From NCBI RefSeq assembly GCF_003576645.1, contig NC_044916.1, positions 19,049,070 to 19,113,069 on the forward strand: a stretch of 64,000 bases of DNA, in the 5' to 3' direction. Numbering within the stretch: the first letter of the stretch is position 1; each line of letters opens with the position of its first letter. Shown here in pieces: positions 1-11,460 of this stretch. Position numbers and translations under genes: made by a program. A model generated the notes under the pieces. It saw only the letters and a list, made by a program, of their open reading frames with translations. It made no database searches and had not been told where the DNA came from. Source of the stretch: Ipomoea triloba (lineage: Eukaryota; Streptophyta; Magnoliopsida; Solanales; Convolvulaceae).

Positions 1-1828
1 AGGTAAGGAATTCCCTTAAGTTGGAATTAGTCACTTGAATTTGGATAATTGATTCTTTGTTGGAAATATGGTGTTTTTGGAGCTTTAGAATATTTTTGTA
101 TACATGTTCATAACTTGGATATGCATGTATATGTTATATTTATGTCCATATGAGCTTATACTTGTGGAAATATTGGAGAAAAATCAGGGTAGTCTCTGGC
201 AGTAACTTCCGAGATTTATTGGGAAAAATTGGTAAGGTATTTTGATACCATTTTCTTCAGATATGTAGTTCTATAGGTCTAGAACCTGCATATAAAATTT
301 CATAATGATTGGAGTAGTGGAAGTATGGTTTTCGGAATTTTTCCCAAAACTGGTCCAGAGAGAGACAAAATTTCCGGACAGCACACTGCCAAGGGCAAAG
401 ATGGAATTTTCTGTGTTTATTCGCGGACCAAAATGACCAAAACTTTTTATGGACATCAAGTACTATAAGTTGGGATTCTACCATAAAAATTTCAAGTGAA
501 NAAAAAAAGTGATTTTGACTCAAGGAGGATGAGAAAGGAAGGAAAATGGTTTTCAAACCCTTGGTTTCTAGTAAAGTTGAGGAGGACCTTGATTAGCCTT
601 CGGGTGGCTTAAAGTGCCCTTGCCCAAGGTTGTTGTATGTAGTATGATCATTCATACTGAAGGTGCGAAGTCTATTCGCCGGGTACTATATAACTCGTTT
701 GGATGAGGTATTCCTGCGGGGGTGTGCACACTTAAAGTATAGTTACTCTGAGAAGTCCGGGTAGGTGTCGTTTTTATGGACCTAGTAGGGCCAGCTAGGG
801 ATCATTTTAACGAACCTTACGTCCAGGGGATCAGTGTTAGACCGGGTGATGACCACTGAACCCGAGTTCGATGATCCAAGTGGTCAGGGAAGGAGTTAAG
901 TGAATACTCCAAAGGCCTCACGCTTTCTATAAAGAAACTAAGTGGAAATTTTGTATGAAAATGTAGTTACGCTGTAGCTACGGAAAGGAGATGGTGAAAA
1001 GTGAGGAGAATGTCCTTTGAGGAAAGATTTTTCAAAGAATATGTTTGAGAACAAATATGGGATTTGTGTTTTCCCTTTTTCTGCTTATATGCTTAAATGT
1101 TTAGCATTATATGATCTGAGTAGGCAAATGACTATTATATGACCTCGTCTAGAGGGAAAATGATTAAGATGATATTGAAATTGTTGCCTATTATGTGTAT
1201 AAATTGCTATTCGTAAAGGTTGCAGGTAGAACCTCGGCCGATGAGTAAGGATAGGGTTTTGATGTAATCAAGTTTTACAAAACCTTTATTTAGTTTTGGA
1301 TAACCCATGGATATCCTTACTTAGCCGTCGTGCTAATTGCACTTCAATGTGTTTCTGTTAACAGATGTTATTTAGTGTGATGAGGATTACACGGGGTTCT
1401 TGATAGGCGAAGACCCCTACGTTCCTGGCTACTCTCCTGATCCTCCGGCTCATCCCTCTCCGAAGTATACTCCTTTTTGTGTGCATACCTTTTGTAGCCT
1501 TAGTTTGGCTAGCAAGTTATGAACCACTTGAACTTTCATGTTTCGGACCTGAAGGGTCAATCTTTGTATATATACTCGTAGTTACCTTAGCTACCTTCTC
1601 TTCTTTCCGCTGCAATATACATATATACATATAAAGATTATGTCAAGTTGAGAGTGTGTGAAACAGTTTCTTTTTTTTTTTTAGCCTGTGCACCTAGGGT
1701 GAACTCTATCTGGATTTGATTGGGTTCGGTCTAGGTGTGGCGGTAACTACTCCGGATGTACGGTATAGCCGGGCCGGGGTGTTACAACATATTGTAATAG
1801 TTGTCGGAGCAGAAATTGGGGTGTTACA
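1..1828 (+). repeat. Gypsy LTR (5' copy, start outside window)
   Basis: This stretch ends in GGGGTGTTACA and is followed after three bases by an initiator-Met primer site, which is how plant Gypsy 5' LTRs of the Tekay/Retand type end. From about 500 onward it shares blocks in the same order with 2290-3053: the GGAGGACCTTGATT block, the GCGAAGTCTATTCGCC block, the CTTACTTAGCCGTCG block and the final block starting CATATTGTAATAGTTG. No coding potential was recognised; the short minus-strand ORFs here have no family features. Position 501 is an N. The family assignment rests on end sequences only. Confidence 0.65.
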
Positions 1829-1831
1829 AAG

Positions 1832-1843
1832 TGGTATCAGAGC
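1832..1843 (+). promoter_or_regulatory. Primer binding site, tRNA-iMet type
   Basis: TGGTATCAGAGC, complementary to the 3' end of plant initiator methionine tRNA, lies three bases after the TGTTACA end of the preceding LTR. In LTR retrotransposons this primes minus-strand DNA synthesis. Confidence 0.85.
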
Positions 1844-2289
1844 ATGGTTTTGAGGTCCTTATTTTGGGCAATAGAATGAGTTGGGCTCTGTCGTAAGTTA
1901 GTATAAGAGCCTATGATTCGAGTCAGCTTAGGGTTCGAGTCAGTTTAAGGTCGTAAGTCGTTCTAACCCAAGTGTTGANCCTATTAGAATTTATATATAT
2001 TTGGATGTACGATATCCTCAAGTTATGATCTAATGGTGTTGATCATAGTGGAAGTTGTTGAGGACGATAGTTAAGGATGTTGGTTGATTTTAAGTGTGAG
2101 ATGGACATATGAAGTGTATCCAAAAATGTTTATGAAAACTTACGTTGAAAAACGTATGCTATTTTGATATAAAGGTTGTCAAAACCTTATTGTTTGAGAA
2201 AATGATGTTTGAAAATCCTTCAGGGGCTAAAGAGGTAGCCGATTTCAAATATTGGACTCATTGGTGAAATATGTCCAAAAGAAATGATT
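1844..2289 (+). other. Short internal leader with no gag or pol
   Basis: About 450 bases separate the primer site from the alignable part of the second LTR copy. I see no gag, protease or RT motif and no clear polypurine tract. The true left edge of the second LTR may lie inside this interval. There is an N at 1979. The element is therefore either a non-autonomous short-internal derivative or an internally deleted one. Confidence 0.5.
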
Positions 2290-3053
2290 TGAGTAAGAAA
2301 AATTGAAGGAAGAATCATGTTTTCAAAACCGTAGTTTCTAAAGTAAGTTGAGGAGGACCTTGATTGACCCACGGGTGGCTTTAAGTGCCCTTGCCCAGTG
2401 GTCGTTATATTGTTAGAGCGAAGTCTATTCGCCGTTATGTCGTCATGTTGGAATAAGGAGAGGTGCCCACGGGAAGGCTTGAGTGCCACGGCCCGGGGTT
2501 GGGATAAGGGAGGAACCTACGGGAGGGCTGGAGTGCCATGGCCCGAGGTTGTAGGCCTCACTCTTACTATATGAAACTAAGGAAGTTTTAAAAATGAGTA
2601 AAGAGTTACTCTGTAACGTCTTTGAGAAAGAAATGATTTTGTCTTACGAGACGAGTGGATTTTGATTCACTGAACGATATACTATTTTCCAAATGATTAT
2701 GTTTTCAAACCTTTGTCTACTTTTGAGTGACATCGGATTTCCTTACTTAGCCGTCGCGCTAACTGCACTTCAATGTGTTTCTTATCAGTTGCAGATTAGT
2801 GTGGGCCCCTGTAGCCGATGAGCTCGGAATAGAAGGGAAGTACAGGTTGAGGTCTACTCTTTGATGTAGACAGGGATTGTTATTAATGTTGTAAGTTTAG
2901 CCTGTGCACTTAGAGTGGAGTTTGTCAAAGAGGTGATAGAATTCACTCTAGGTGTGGCGGTAGCACCCGGTTTACTGCTGTAAGATGTAAGCTTCCGCAG
3001 CGTTATATTACGCATATTGTAATAGTTGTCGGAGCAGAAATTGGGGTGTTACA
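2290..3053 (+). repeat. Gypsy LTR (second, shortened copy)
   Basis: This repeats the block order of 500-1828 and ends in the same run, GCAGAAATTGGGGTGTTACA, at 3053. It is much shorter than the matching part of the first copy (about 760 against about 1330 bases), so it carries internal deletions. Two adjacent near-repeats of a GGAGGGCTGGAGTGCCA type phrase occur around 2455-2550. Confidence 0.6.
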
Positions 3054-3102
3054 TCTATATAGATGGAAAAATTCAAACACACATCGAATAAAAGTAGATG
3101 AT

Positions 3103-4299
3103 TGATATCTACTATTTTGTACAATAATTCACCTCTTATTTTAGTTGTATTTTCCTGATCCTAGTGAAATTGGGAATTGTTTGTGTGTTATATTGTCCAA
3201 GTGTTGAATTATCTACAAGAAACAACAAAGGAAGAATTTTGGAACGTTTTGGATAAGTTCTGGAAGAAAAGGAAATCACAAGGAAGAAAGGAAACAAGAA
3301 TACAAATTGGAAAAGAATTGGAAGTTGCCTAATGGGCCAAGGCCCATCTATCTCCTATATATTCCACCTATTCTCTACAATTGAAGGAGGTTCCCTTACA
3401 GAGTTCTGAACCCTAGTTAGTTAGATTATTTTCCCCTTTCTCTTTATATTTCCCCTAGCATAGTTTAGATTAGTTTCACATTAGATTATTTAATTTCAAG
3501 CTTGGAATCTCGTATTGAAGTTGGATTTGTTCTTTATCAGATAAGTTCTCTTATTCCTTTATTTACTTTCTTCTCAGATTTCTTGCAATGTTTGTGGTTA
3601 TTTATTATTGCTTTGTTTTGTTTACTTCAATCATGCGTGAGTAATTCGCTTATGGGTTTGGATTAGGGGTCCATTGTTAATCTTGATGTTCAATTTATGA
3701 TTATTGCATAAAGGGATTGAATATTTTACCTAGGGTTTATGTTGATTTGGGGATTTCTTTCTACTTGTTATTGATTGATGGCCACAATTAATTGCTAGTT
3801 TAGGAGAGGGATTCATTACAACGAAAGTTGGATGGAGACCTCGAGCCTTACCAATTTCAACCTAATTTTCCTACTGTGAGAATAGGGGTAATTTTGGGGG
3901 CTTACAATGCTTAGGTGCTTAAGGTTATGATTGATGCATCACGACAGTGGGGCAATTGTAGCCTAATTCTGTTTATTGATTACGGAAGTAGCTGAATTGA
4001 ATTCTTTTGTGCATTGCCCGTAAATCCCTAGGTTAATTATTCTTTCCCTAATTCTGAGTTTGTTAGAACATCAAGGTTACAATCCCCCTAATCTGACCCA
4101 TTCTCTTATCATTCAGTTTACTCCTTAATCAATTGCTTTCTTTTAATTTACATCATTCAGTTTTAGTTGCTTGGATTCTAGTTGATTCACGTACTCTAGT
4201 GCCTAGTACTTTTAATTCATACAATTACGTGCCATAACCCCAATCCTCAGCGGAACGACATAACACACCCACTTTTACACTCCCATCTATACATCATCA
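3103..4299 (+). repeat. 5' LTR of the Athila-like element
   Basis: Matches 12736-13927 over its whole length with scattered substitutions and small indels. Shared landmarks are TGATATCTACTATTTTG at the start, CCTAGTGAAATTG near 3160, the CTCCTATATATTC TATA-like stretch near 3350 and CCCCAATCCTCAGCGGAA near the end. It ends five bases before the primer site. ORFs in it are not conserved as protein. Confidence 0.88.
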
Positions 4300-4304
4300 C
4301 ATTT

Positions 4305-4322
4305 TGGCGCCGTTGCCGGGGA
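4305..4322 (+). promoter_or_regulatory. Primer binding site, tRNA-Asp type
   Basis: TGGCGCCGTTGCCGGGGA is an 18-base match to the complement of the plant tRNA-Asp 3' end and lies just past the 5' LTR. This site is typical of Athila and Tat elements. Confidence 0.92.
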
Positions 4323-4507
4323 TTGGTTAATTTGGTTTTAATTGTGTGGTTATTTTCCTACTAGCATTAGAGTTAGTGAATTTTAGGAGACCAAGTTTTT
4401 TTTTTTATTCAAAAACACAAAAAAAAAATCTTTACTTGCACTAACCCATAACCAGTTTCTTCCAAGTGTGTCTGTGGTTGTGTTTGATAATAGAATACCC
4501 TCCTTTT

Positions 4508-6292
4508 ATGCACACTAGATCGAAAGGGAGCATGAATCTTTGTCCCTACGATCCAAATCTTAAGAGAAAATTAAGGAAGGAAAAGAAGGTGTTACGTGAT
4601 TGGCTTCGAGAGTTCCAAGACTTCGAAGTAGACATGGAAACCGGAGACAGTAGCAATACTGGGCAGCCAGCCCATACTGGTGTCAACACACAGCAGCACC
4701 CGAGGCAGAGAGAGGTAGTTGGGGAAAACCCTGGAGTTCGTGCTGATCCTCCAGTGCCAAATGTTCAGAATCAGGCACAGAACTTCAGGGTCGATCCAAA
4801 CCCAAATGTCTATGTTGGGGGAGGATTGGGAGTTCCTTTCATGCAGCAGCAGCCTGTGTACCAGCAGCCAGGCTATGGGGCTGGGATGCAAAATCTTCTC
4901 CATCAGATGAATCCCAATCTGTTTCAGCAGTTTGCCCAGGAGGTTCCACAAGCAAATCCCATAGCAGCCCATTTAGCTCAAGAGTTTACGGAAGAAGATT
5001 GCATTGTGTATCCAGGAATTGAGGCAAACAATTTTGAGTTGAAGACTACTCTCATTCAGATGGTCTAGAATAATCAGTTTGGAGGATCTCGGGTTGAGGA
5101 CCTGAAAACCCATATTGTGAACTTTGACCGAATCTGCCAGACCATCAAGATGAATGGTGTTCCTAGTGAAGCCATCAAGCTGAGGCTGTTCCCCTTTTCC
5201 CTGAGAGATCAAGCACAGAGTTGGTTGAATTCCTTTCCAGCCAACCATTTCATTACCTGGGAACAGCTTCACAAAGCTTTCATGCAGGAGTACTGTCCTC
5301 CTTCCAAGGCTGCCAAGTTAAAGAAACAGATTCAGAATTTTCAGCAGTTTGGCAATGAAGATCTTCCTGAGGCTTGGAAGAGATTTAAGGAGTTGAGGAG
5401 GAAGTGCCCAAAGAATTTGATGACCTCAGGTGACTTTATTTCATCGTTCTATGAGGGATTGACTAACCGGTAAAAGATTATTTTAGATACCTCATCCTTT
5501 GGGGGTATTTTCATTGATATGGGACCGGCAGCTGGAGAGCAGTTGATTGAGAGGATCACCTCTAACAACACTTACTGGTACACTAAGGGGGATGATATAC
5601 CCAAGAGAGAGAAGCCAGCTGGGATGTTCGAAGTTGAAGAAAAGATGGCAATGCAGGCTCAGCTGGACTCTATACAGCACATGCTAAAGTAGATAGTACA
5701 GGCTCCTACTCAGAGTGTCCAGGCTGTTGCTCAGCCCCCACTGGTTCCACAGCCTTATGTTCCTAATCCTTATTCAGTGCCACAGGTACCTCTTGTAGCC
5801 TGTTGTGAAATTTGTGGTGGAAATCATGCATCTCATACATGTTATCTGTTAGACTCCGGTAGCCAAACCCCTCAGCCTAATGTGGGGCAAGTTGATCTCA
5901 TTAGTTATTCTAGACCACATGGCCAGGGGCAAGGTTATGGGAACTATCAACAGCAAGGAAGAAATCAGTTTGTTCCCTCTTGGAACAATCAGGGAAATCA
6001 AGTGAGGAACAATCCACCAGGATTTCAAGGTAATCAAGGGAATAGGGGTGGAAACCAAGGAACTCAGTGGAGAAACAATCAGAATTTTGGGCAGAATAGT
6101 CAGAATCCAAATCAAGGGCAGTTCCAGCAAAGGAATCAGAATTTCGGGAACAATCAGGGTCAAGTATTCTCTAGACCATCTCAGGATCTTGATATGCAGA
6201 ATCTCATGAACACCATGATGGCTCAGATGAGCAAGTTACAGGTAACCGTAGAGTCTCAACAAGCATTGATAGAGAGCCTCACGGCTCAATAG
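4508..6292 (+). pseudogene. gag: Gag of the Athila-like element, interrupted by in-frame stops
   Basis: One reading frame runs from ATG 4508 (MHTRSKGS) through the whole gag. It is broken only by stops at 5066, 5471, 5690 and 6290, each of which looks like a Gln codon changed by a single C-to-T. The central part (about 5117-5473) is a retrotransposon gag capsid domain, with the WLNSFPANHFITWEQL and FMQEYCPPSKAAKLKKQI segments typical of Athila/Tat gag. A variant knuckle with Cys-x2-Cys, His, His and Cys positions (CEICGGNHASHTC) lies near 5808-5850. An Asn/Gln/Gly-rich tail follows. Gag would package element RNA in cytoplasmic particles. As it stands no full-length product can be made without reading through four stops. 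Confidence 0.88.
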
Positions 6293-6983
6293 CAAGGAGG
6301 TAGTAATCAGTTGTCTAATCAAGCCTCATTTTCGAATGGTAGACTGCCAGCAAGCATAGAGAATCCAAGGCACCAAGTGAATGTAGTCACCACTAGAAGC
6401 GGATTAGCTTTGAAGGATCCCCCTTTTCCTTCGAATGATCGAGTGCCTAAGAAAGCTGATAAGAAGGATGAGGGCGTTCAGGTTGAGGATGTTCTTGATG
6501 ATAGTGAGGAGGAGCCTGTGATTCAGAAAGATAGTGCTAAAGGAAAAGCCCATGTGCCAGATGAGAGTGTTCCTAGCAAGAAGCCTGAGAGGAACAAGAA
6601 GGCAGGTGACTCGGTTATACCTTGCAACCTGTTACCATATCCACAGAGGTTGTGGAGATCAAAGGAGTCCGATAGAGAGAGCAAGTTCCATAAGATGATA
6701 GATAAGCTGGAGATCTACATGCCTTTTGTTGAGGCAGTAACTCAGATTCCATTGTACAAGAAGTTTCTGAAGAATATTTTAGGCAATAAGAAAAAGTCAG
6801 AGAAGAGTGCGGTGGTGGATCTGAGCGAAGGAGCCTTGACCTATGCAGTTCTTCAACATAAACTACCTCCTAAGCTGAAAGATCCAGGTAGTTTTGCCAT
6901 CCCTTGCATCATTGGTGGATTTGTAGTTGGGGGTGCTCTATGTGATCTGGGTGCCAGTGTTAGTCTTATGCCATATTCTTTAT
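6293..6983 (+). pseudogene. Gag-protease linker and start of aspartic protease, split by hAT insertion
   Basis: Continues in the gag frame. It has the VVTTRSGLAL segment and the LPYPQR segment near 6630, both recurrent upstream of protease in Athila elements, then the start of the retropepsin domain with CDLGASVSLMP near 6941-6973; the usual DTGA-type active site is DLGA here, as in Athila relatives. The frame is cut at 6983 by the hAT element, whose 8-bp target duplication TTCTTTAT begins at 6976. Coding sequence resumes at 10284 in the same frame once one copy of the duplication is discounted, so the protease was intact across this point when the hAT arrived. Confidence 0.85.
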
Positions 6984-9900
6984 CAGGGCCGTCCCAATAA
7001 AAATGGGGGTCATGTACAATATATTAATTTGGGTCCCCTTTTTTCAAGTATTTTCTATATATAAATAATAGTTGTTCAAAAAGTTGTGTCCAAAATTTCA
7101 AATATAAATATTATATATAAAAAATACATCTAAAATTTCATTTAAAAAGTGACATACGACGAGCACATTTAGACGCAAAATCATCCACCAAACATTTGAT
7201 ATCAACTTCTTCCAAAATCTCATTTTCAATAGAGATTAAAGCTAATCCATTGAGTCTCTCTTGCAACATACTTGATCGTAAGTAAGATTTCAACAATTTT
7301 AACTTTGAAAAACTCCTTTTTGCAGAGGCAACAGTAATTGGGATTGTCAATAATATTCGATATGCAATAGTAGCATTTGGAAAACAACTCATCTGTTTCA
7401 ATGAATTCAATATACTCACTGCTCCTATATTTTCCTTCGATAAAATCCCTTTAAGCAATTTTAACTCAATATACAATTCATTTCCATCAATATCACCTTG
7501 TTCATCGCTCTTAAGAGCTGCTTCTAAACAAATGCAACAAGATTTCAAATCCATATCAGTCATTGCTTGTAACTTGTGAGAACTAAACAAAAAACCAAAA
7601 GTTCCTTCATATACTTCATATTGCTCAAACCTCTGGGTCAATGAAATTATAGCTTGATCTACAATGTATAAAAAGTAATGAACCCTAAAAGATTCTTCTG
7701 GTGATAATGAAGTGTCATCAGCACTCTCATCAAATTGTCTTTTTCTACGAATTTTTCGCTTTTGAGGAAACACTGGCTCAATTTCTAATTCAGTGGCAAT
7801 TTCCTTTGCAATATCCATGGCACTAGAAAAACCATTTTCTCTATAATTCTTGAAGAAAGAAACTAACCCTTTAATTTGATTAATAGCAACATCAAGAAGC
7901 ATATCCTTTGTTTGTAATTGATTAATAGCAACATCAAGAAGCATATCCTTTGTTTGTAATTGCTTGCTAACTAAATTAACTGCATATAAGATTTCAAACC
8001 AAATGATTGTGGCTACCAAAAATTCAAAGTTACCAAGCTCATTTGTAGCTAAAGATCTCGCTTCACTTTGAATTTTAGAATCACTGTCTGTATCTACCAC
8101 TTGAAGTAGGGCTTCTCGAATATCACTGACTTGATATCTAATTGCTTTAACACTTTCCACACGACTTTCCCATCAAGTAGATGACAATGGCTTAAGAGTT
8201 AGATTTGTTACATTACTTTTCAAGATATGCCACCTCTTTGTGGAATTAGCAAATATTGTGTAAATACGTTGCACTACTCCAAAGAAATCCCTTGCTTTGC
8301 TACAACTATTTGCAACATCACACAAAGTCAAGTTAAGACTATGACTACCACAAGGAGTATAAAATGCTCTACGATTTATATCCAAGAGTCTTTTTTGTAC
8401 ACCTTGATGTCTCCCTCTCATATTTGACCCATTGTCATAACCTTGCTCCCTTACATTATCTATATCAAGATCAAGTGATATCAACACATTTTGTAATACT
8501 TCAAAAATACCTTGGCCAGTAGTGTTATTCACAACCAAGAATTCCAAGAAAAACTCTTCTATTTTAATTGGATATGTTGATATATCCACACATCTTAAAA
8601 TCAAAGACATTTGTTCTTGGTGACTAACATCAGGAGTACAATCTAATATCACTGAAAAATATTTTGCTTCTTTGATTTTTTTGATGACCTTTATTTTAAC
8701 TGCAGTAGCAAGCATAAGTATCAATTCATTTTGAATCCTATGACCAAGATAATGATGATGAATATCATGATTTCTAGCACGTAAAACATGCTCTTGAATG
8801 ATAGGATCAAACTCAACCAACATTTCAATTAGACCCAAAAAATTTCCATTGTTATTCTCATACAACTTCTCACTTGTTCCACGAAATGCCAAGTTATTTT
8901 TAGAAAGATACTTCATAGCTGCAATAATCCTAAAAAGTACTTTCCTCCAATATTCTTTTTCTTTCAAAAGTTGTTCTTGAGCCACTTTATCAATTGTCTC
9001 ATTTGTTTGTAATCTAAGACGCAACTCTATCCAAGTTGTCATATTAGTCATATGATCTACACTTGTTTCATGCTCTTTAAGTCTAACACCATGATGTGTC
9101 CAGTCCCTAAAACCTTCATTGACCAAAACACCTTTTCCTATACTTTTTTTAAAAATCTTGCAACAAAAACAAAAGACCTTGTCAAGTTCTTTTGAATATA
9201 CAAGCCAATCTCGATCGCATTTCTCTCCATTTCGCAAATATCTTGTGTAAAATGCTGATGAAAATCTTCTAGAGAATTTATCTTTGGGACCTTTATTTAT
9301 TGATAAATCTCTTTTAAGACCATCTTTCACAAGAATATCTATTAATTTAGAATCAAGGACATCCCAATTTCTTGGATCATATATGTCAAATAAAAGGGAA
9401 TTATTTGGTTTATCACTGCGACCAACATCATCTAAACAACTATCAACATTCTTATTATTTTCATTGTCACAATGATACATATCATCGTTGTGCACACTAT
9501 CATTTAAAGTTTTTCCAATCTCACAATCATCTTGATCTTCTATATGAAGATTAGCATCTAACAATTTTTCCTTGGCATCATCTTTTTGCTCATCTATTTG
9601 AGTTTTTGTTTTGTAATAAAATTTTCAAGAGCTCCCTTCTGAGATTGAGTTAGTTGCTCAATTCTTTTTTTCTTTTTACGCTTCTCAAACCCAGATGAAT
9701 ATTTTCTAAAAGACGTATTTATAAAACCCTAAAGAAAAAAAAATTATTTAGAAACTCTATTAACAAATAATTAATCAAGAATTTAATTCTTGATTAAAAT
9801 CAAATAATCAACCAAAAATTGATATCAAGTACAATTTTTTATGTTAATCAAACTTCAAACACACTAACACAGAATGACATAAATCACATAATAATTAATA

Positions 9901-10275
9901 AGGATAAACGAATAATTATGAAAGTTTAATTAGAACCTGTAGTGTAGATTAGTAGATGTAGCAGTGCAATTCGCCAATTTGATCACTTATTCGACTGTAG
10001 GAATAATTGTAGGCTTGCCGCTAATTTGATCACTTATTTGCCTGTAGGAATAATTGTAGGCTTGCGGCTTGTCGACGGAGTTGCCCTGCGTTGAGGAGGG
10101 TTGCGTCGGTTAGGGTAATAAAGAATGGGTCCGAATTTCGAATTTAGGCTTGCGGTGAATTCGCTGATCAACAATTTCGAATTTAGGCTTGCCGTGCGTT
10201 GATCATATATATATATACTAATTTTTTTTTTAATATGGGGCCCCCAATTTTTCGGGGCCCTGTGCGCCGGCCCTG
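6984..10275 (-). mobile_element. hAT DNA transposon with TIRs and 8-bp TSD
   Basis: The ends are CAGGGCCGTCCC at 6984 and GCGCCGGCCCTG at 10264-10275, imperfect terminal inverted repeats of the plant hAT type. Both ends are flanked by TTCTTTAT (6976-6983 and 10276-10283), an exact 8-bp target site duplication as hAT elements make. The 3.3-kb element carries one transposase gene on the minus strand. Its right part (9730-10275) is AT-rich noncoding sequence with two near-copies of a block containing TAGGAATAATTGTAGGCTTG around 9990-10060. It interrupts the protease of the Athila-like element and is therefore younger than it. Confidence 0.95.
7138..9722 (-). pseudogene. hAT transposase (TTF zinc finger, DUF4371, dimerisation domain), decayed
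   Basis: The reading direction is right to left. A basic KRKKKKRIEQL start lies near 9640-9700, after a plausible intron acceptor (TTTCTTTAG) near 9731. A TTF-type zinc-finger region (VFCFCCKIF) is near 9140-9180, then a DUF4371 core running to about 8173, then the C-terminal hAT dimerisation domain (TVASAKRSFSKLKLLKSYLR) near 7260-7340. The protein resembles plant zinc finger MYM-type/TTF-domain hAT transposases, which cut and paste the element in the nucleus. Two lesions are visible: an apparent one-base frameshift near 9620 and a TGA at about 8170 where relatives have Arg, consistent with CGA-to-TGA. A 42-bp tandem duplication at 7876-7959 adds 14 residues in frame and may be an assembly artefact. 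Confidence 0.9.
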
Positions 10276-10283
10276 TTCTTTAT

Positions 10284-10642
10284 GTAAGAGGCTCAACCTA
10301 GGCACACCAAAACCCACCTCCATGACCCTACAGATGGCGGATCGCTCCATTAAGCGTCCGGTGGGAGTTCTTGAGGATGTCCCGGTCATGATTGATCAGT
10401 ACTTTATACCGGGGGATTTCGTTGTTCTAGATATAGAGGAGGATGCCAAGGTTCCTATTATACTTCGTAGACCTTTTCTAGCTACTGCTGGTGCACTTAT
10501 TGATATGAGGAGAGGAAAACTCGTGATGGAGGTGGCTGAGAACAAGATCAGGTTTGACATATTCAAAATGGCGAAGCACCAGCCCTCGTATGTTGATTTT
10601 CTCCTATTGATCCTGAACCCCCTGAGAAGTCAAGTGTGCTGA
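10284..10642 (+). pseudogene. C-terminal half of the Athila-like protease
   Basis: Resumes the protease after the hAT insertion. It contains the TLQMADRSIKRPVGVLEDV segment (near 10320-10380), then DFVVLDIEED and VPIILRRPFLATAGALIDM, all hallmarks of the Athila protease C-terminal half. A further short open stretch (KKKFFGLDGFYKRWMREMAK) extends to about 10738, ending at a TGA, and no reverse transcriptase follows. A GTCGAGCTGACGACAG phrase and GGGAGGCACCCCATG at about 10750-10805 are the sort of sequence found just after pol in full-length Athila relatives. This suggests one internal deletion removed pol. Confidence 0.82.
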
Positions 10643-11077
10643 AACGAAAGAAAAAGTTCTTTGGTCTTGATGGTTTCTACAAAAGATGGATGAGGGAGAT
10701 GGCTAAGTTCAAAAAGCCACCGGATCGAAATCCCACCTGATATCCATGAGGTTGAGTCGAGCTGACGACAGTAAACTCAGCGCTTCATGGGAGGCACCCC
10801 ATGTTATCCTTTACTTTTCGCACTTTATTTTTCTGCATTTTTCTTTTTTATTTTTAGTTCGGAGTAGAGTTAGGAGTTTTCCTTGCTTATGGGGTGTTTC
10901 TTGGGTTATTTTGGTGAGAAGTGTGCACTGTTTTACTTTTGAAACAGTGGGGAATAGTTAGAATTGAAGAAGTTAGGCCTTGGAACAGTTTAGAAGTGTT
11001 TTAGGACATATTTTGGACTAACTTGCAGGTGAAACCGAACTTGGGCGCGAAAAGAACAGAAGTGCGCAAAGAGAAGC

Positions 11078-11460
11078 CTAGATCACGGCCAAGATCATGG
11101 CCGTGACCCCGGCCATGATGTTTTGGCGTCGTTTTCCATCAAAACAGAGCAAAAAAGAGCCCTGGATCACGGGCCACATCCCGGCCGTGACCCAGGCCGT
11201 GACATCCGCCTAGGAATTCCAGTACGTACAGGCTAAAAGAGAACTCTGGGTCACGGGCCACATCCCGGCCGTGACCCAGGCCGTGAGGGTGGTCCAGAAA
11301 TTCCAGTACCGAGGGGCCAAACGAGGGCTCTGGGTCACGGCCACCCTCCCGACCGTGACCTTGCCCGGGAGGTTCCACCAGAAATTCCAGTACTGAGAGC
11401 AGTTTTGAGGGCTCTGGGTCACGGGCCACATCCCGGCCGTGACCCAAGCCGTGATGGCGG
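11078..11460 (+). repeat. GC-rich tandem repeat in the 3' region of the Athila-like element
   Basis: About five copies of an 80-90-bp unit start near 11080, 11161, 11250, 11329 and 11411. Each has a core like GGGTCACGGGCCACATCCC followed by GGCCGTGACCC, which can pair with itself (GGTCACGG with CCGTGACC), plus an AATTCCAGTAC spacer block. The array is much more GC-rich than its surroundings. The ORFs reading through it are by-products of the repeat. Confidence 0.85.

Noticed and set aside
11139..11447. Two minus-strand ORFs (102 and 73 aa) with repeats of GHGRDVARDPE type
   Set aside because: Produced by the GC-rich tandem repeat; both frames are open for the same reason and the unit length does not keep frame.
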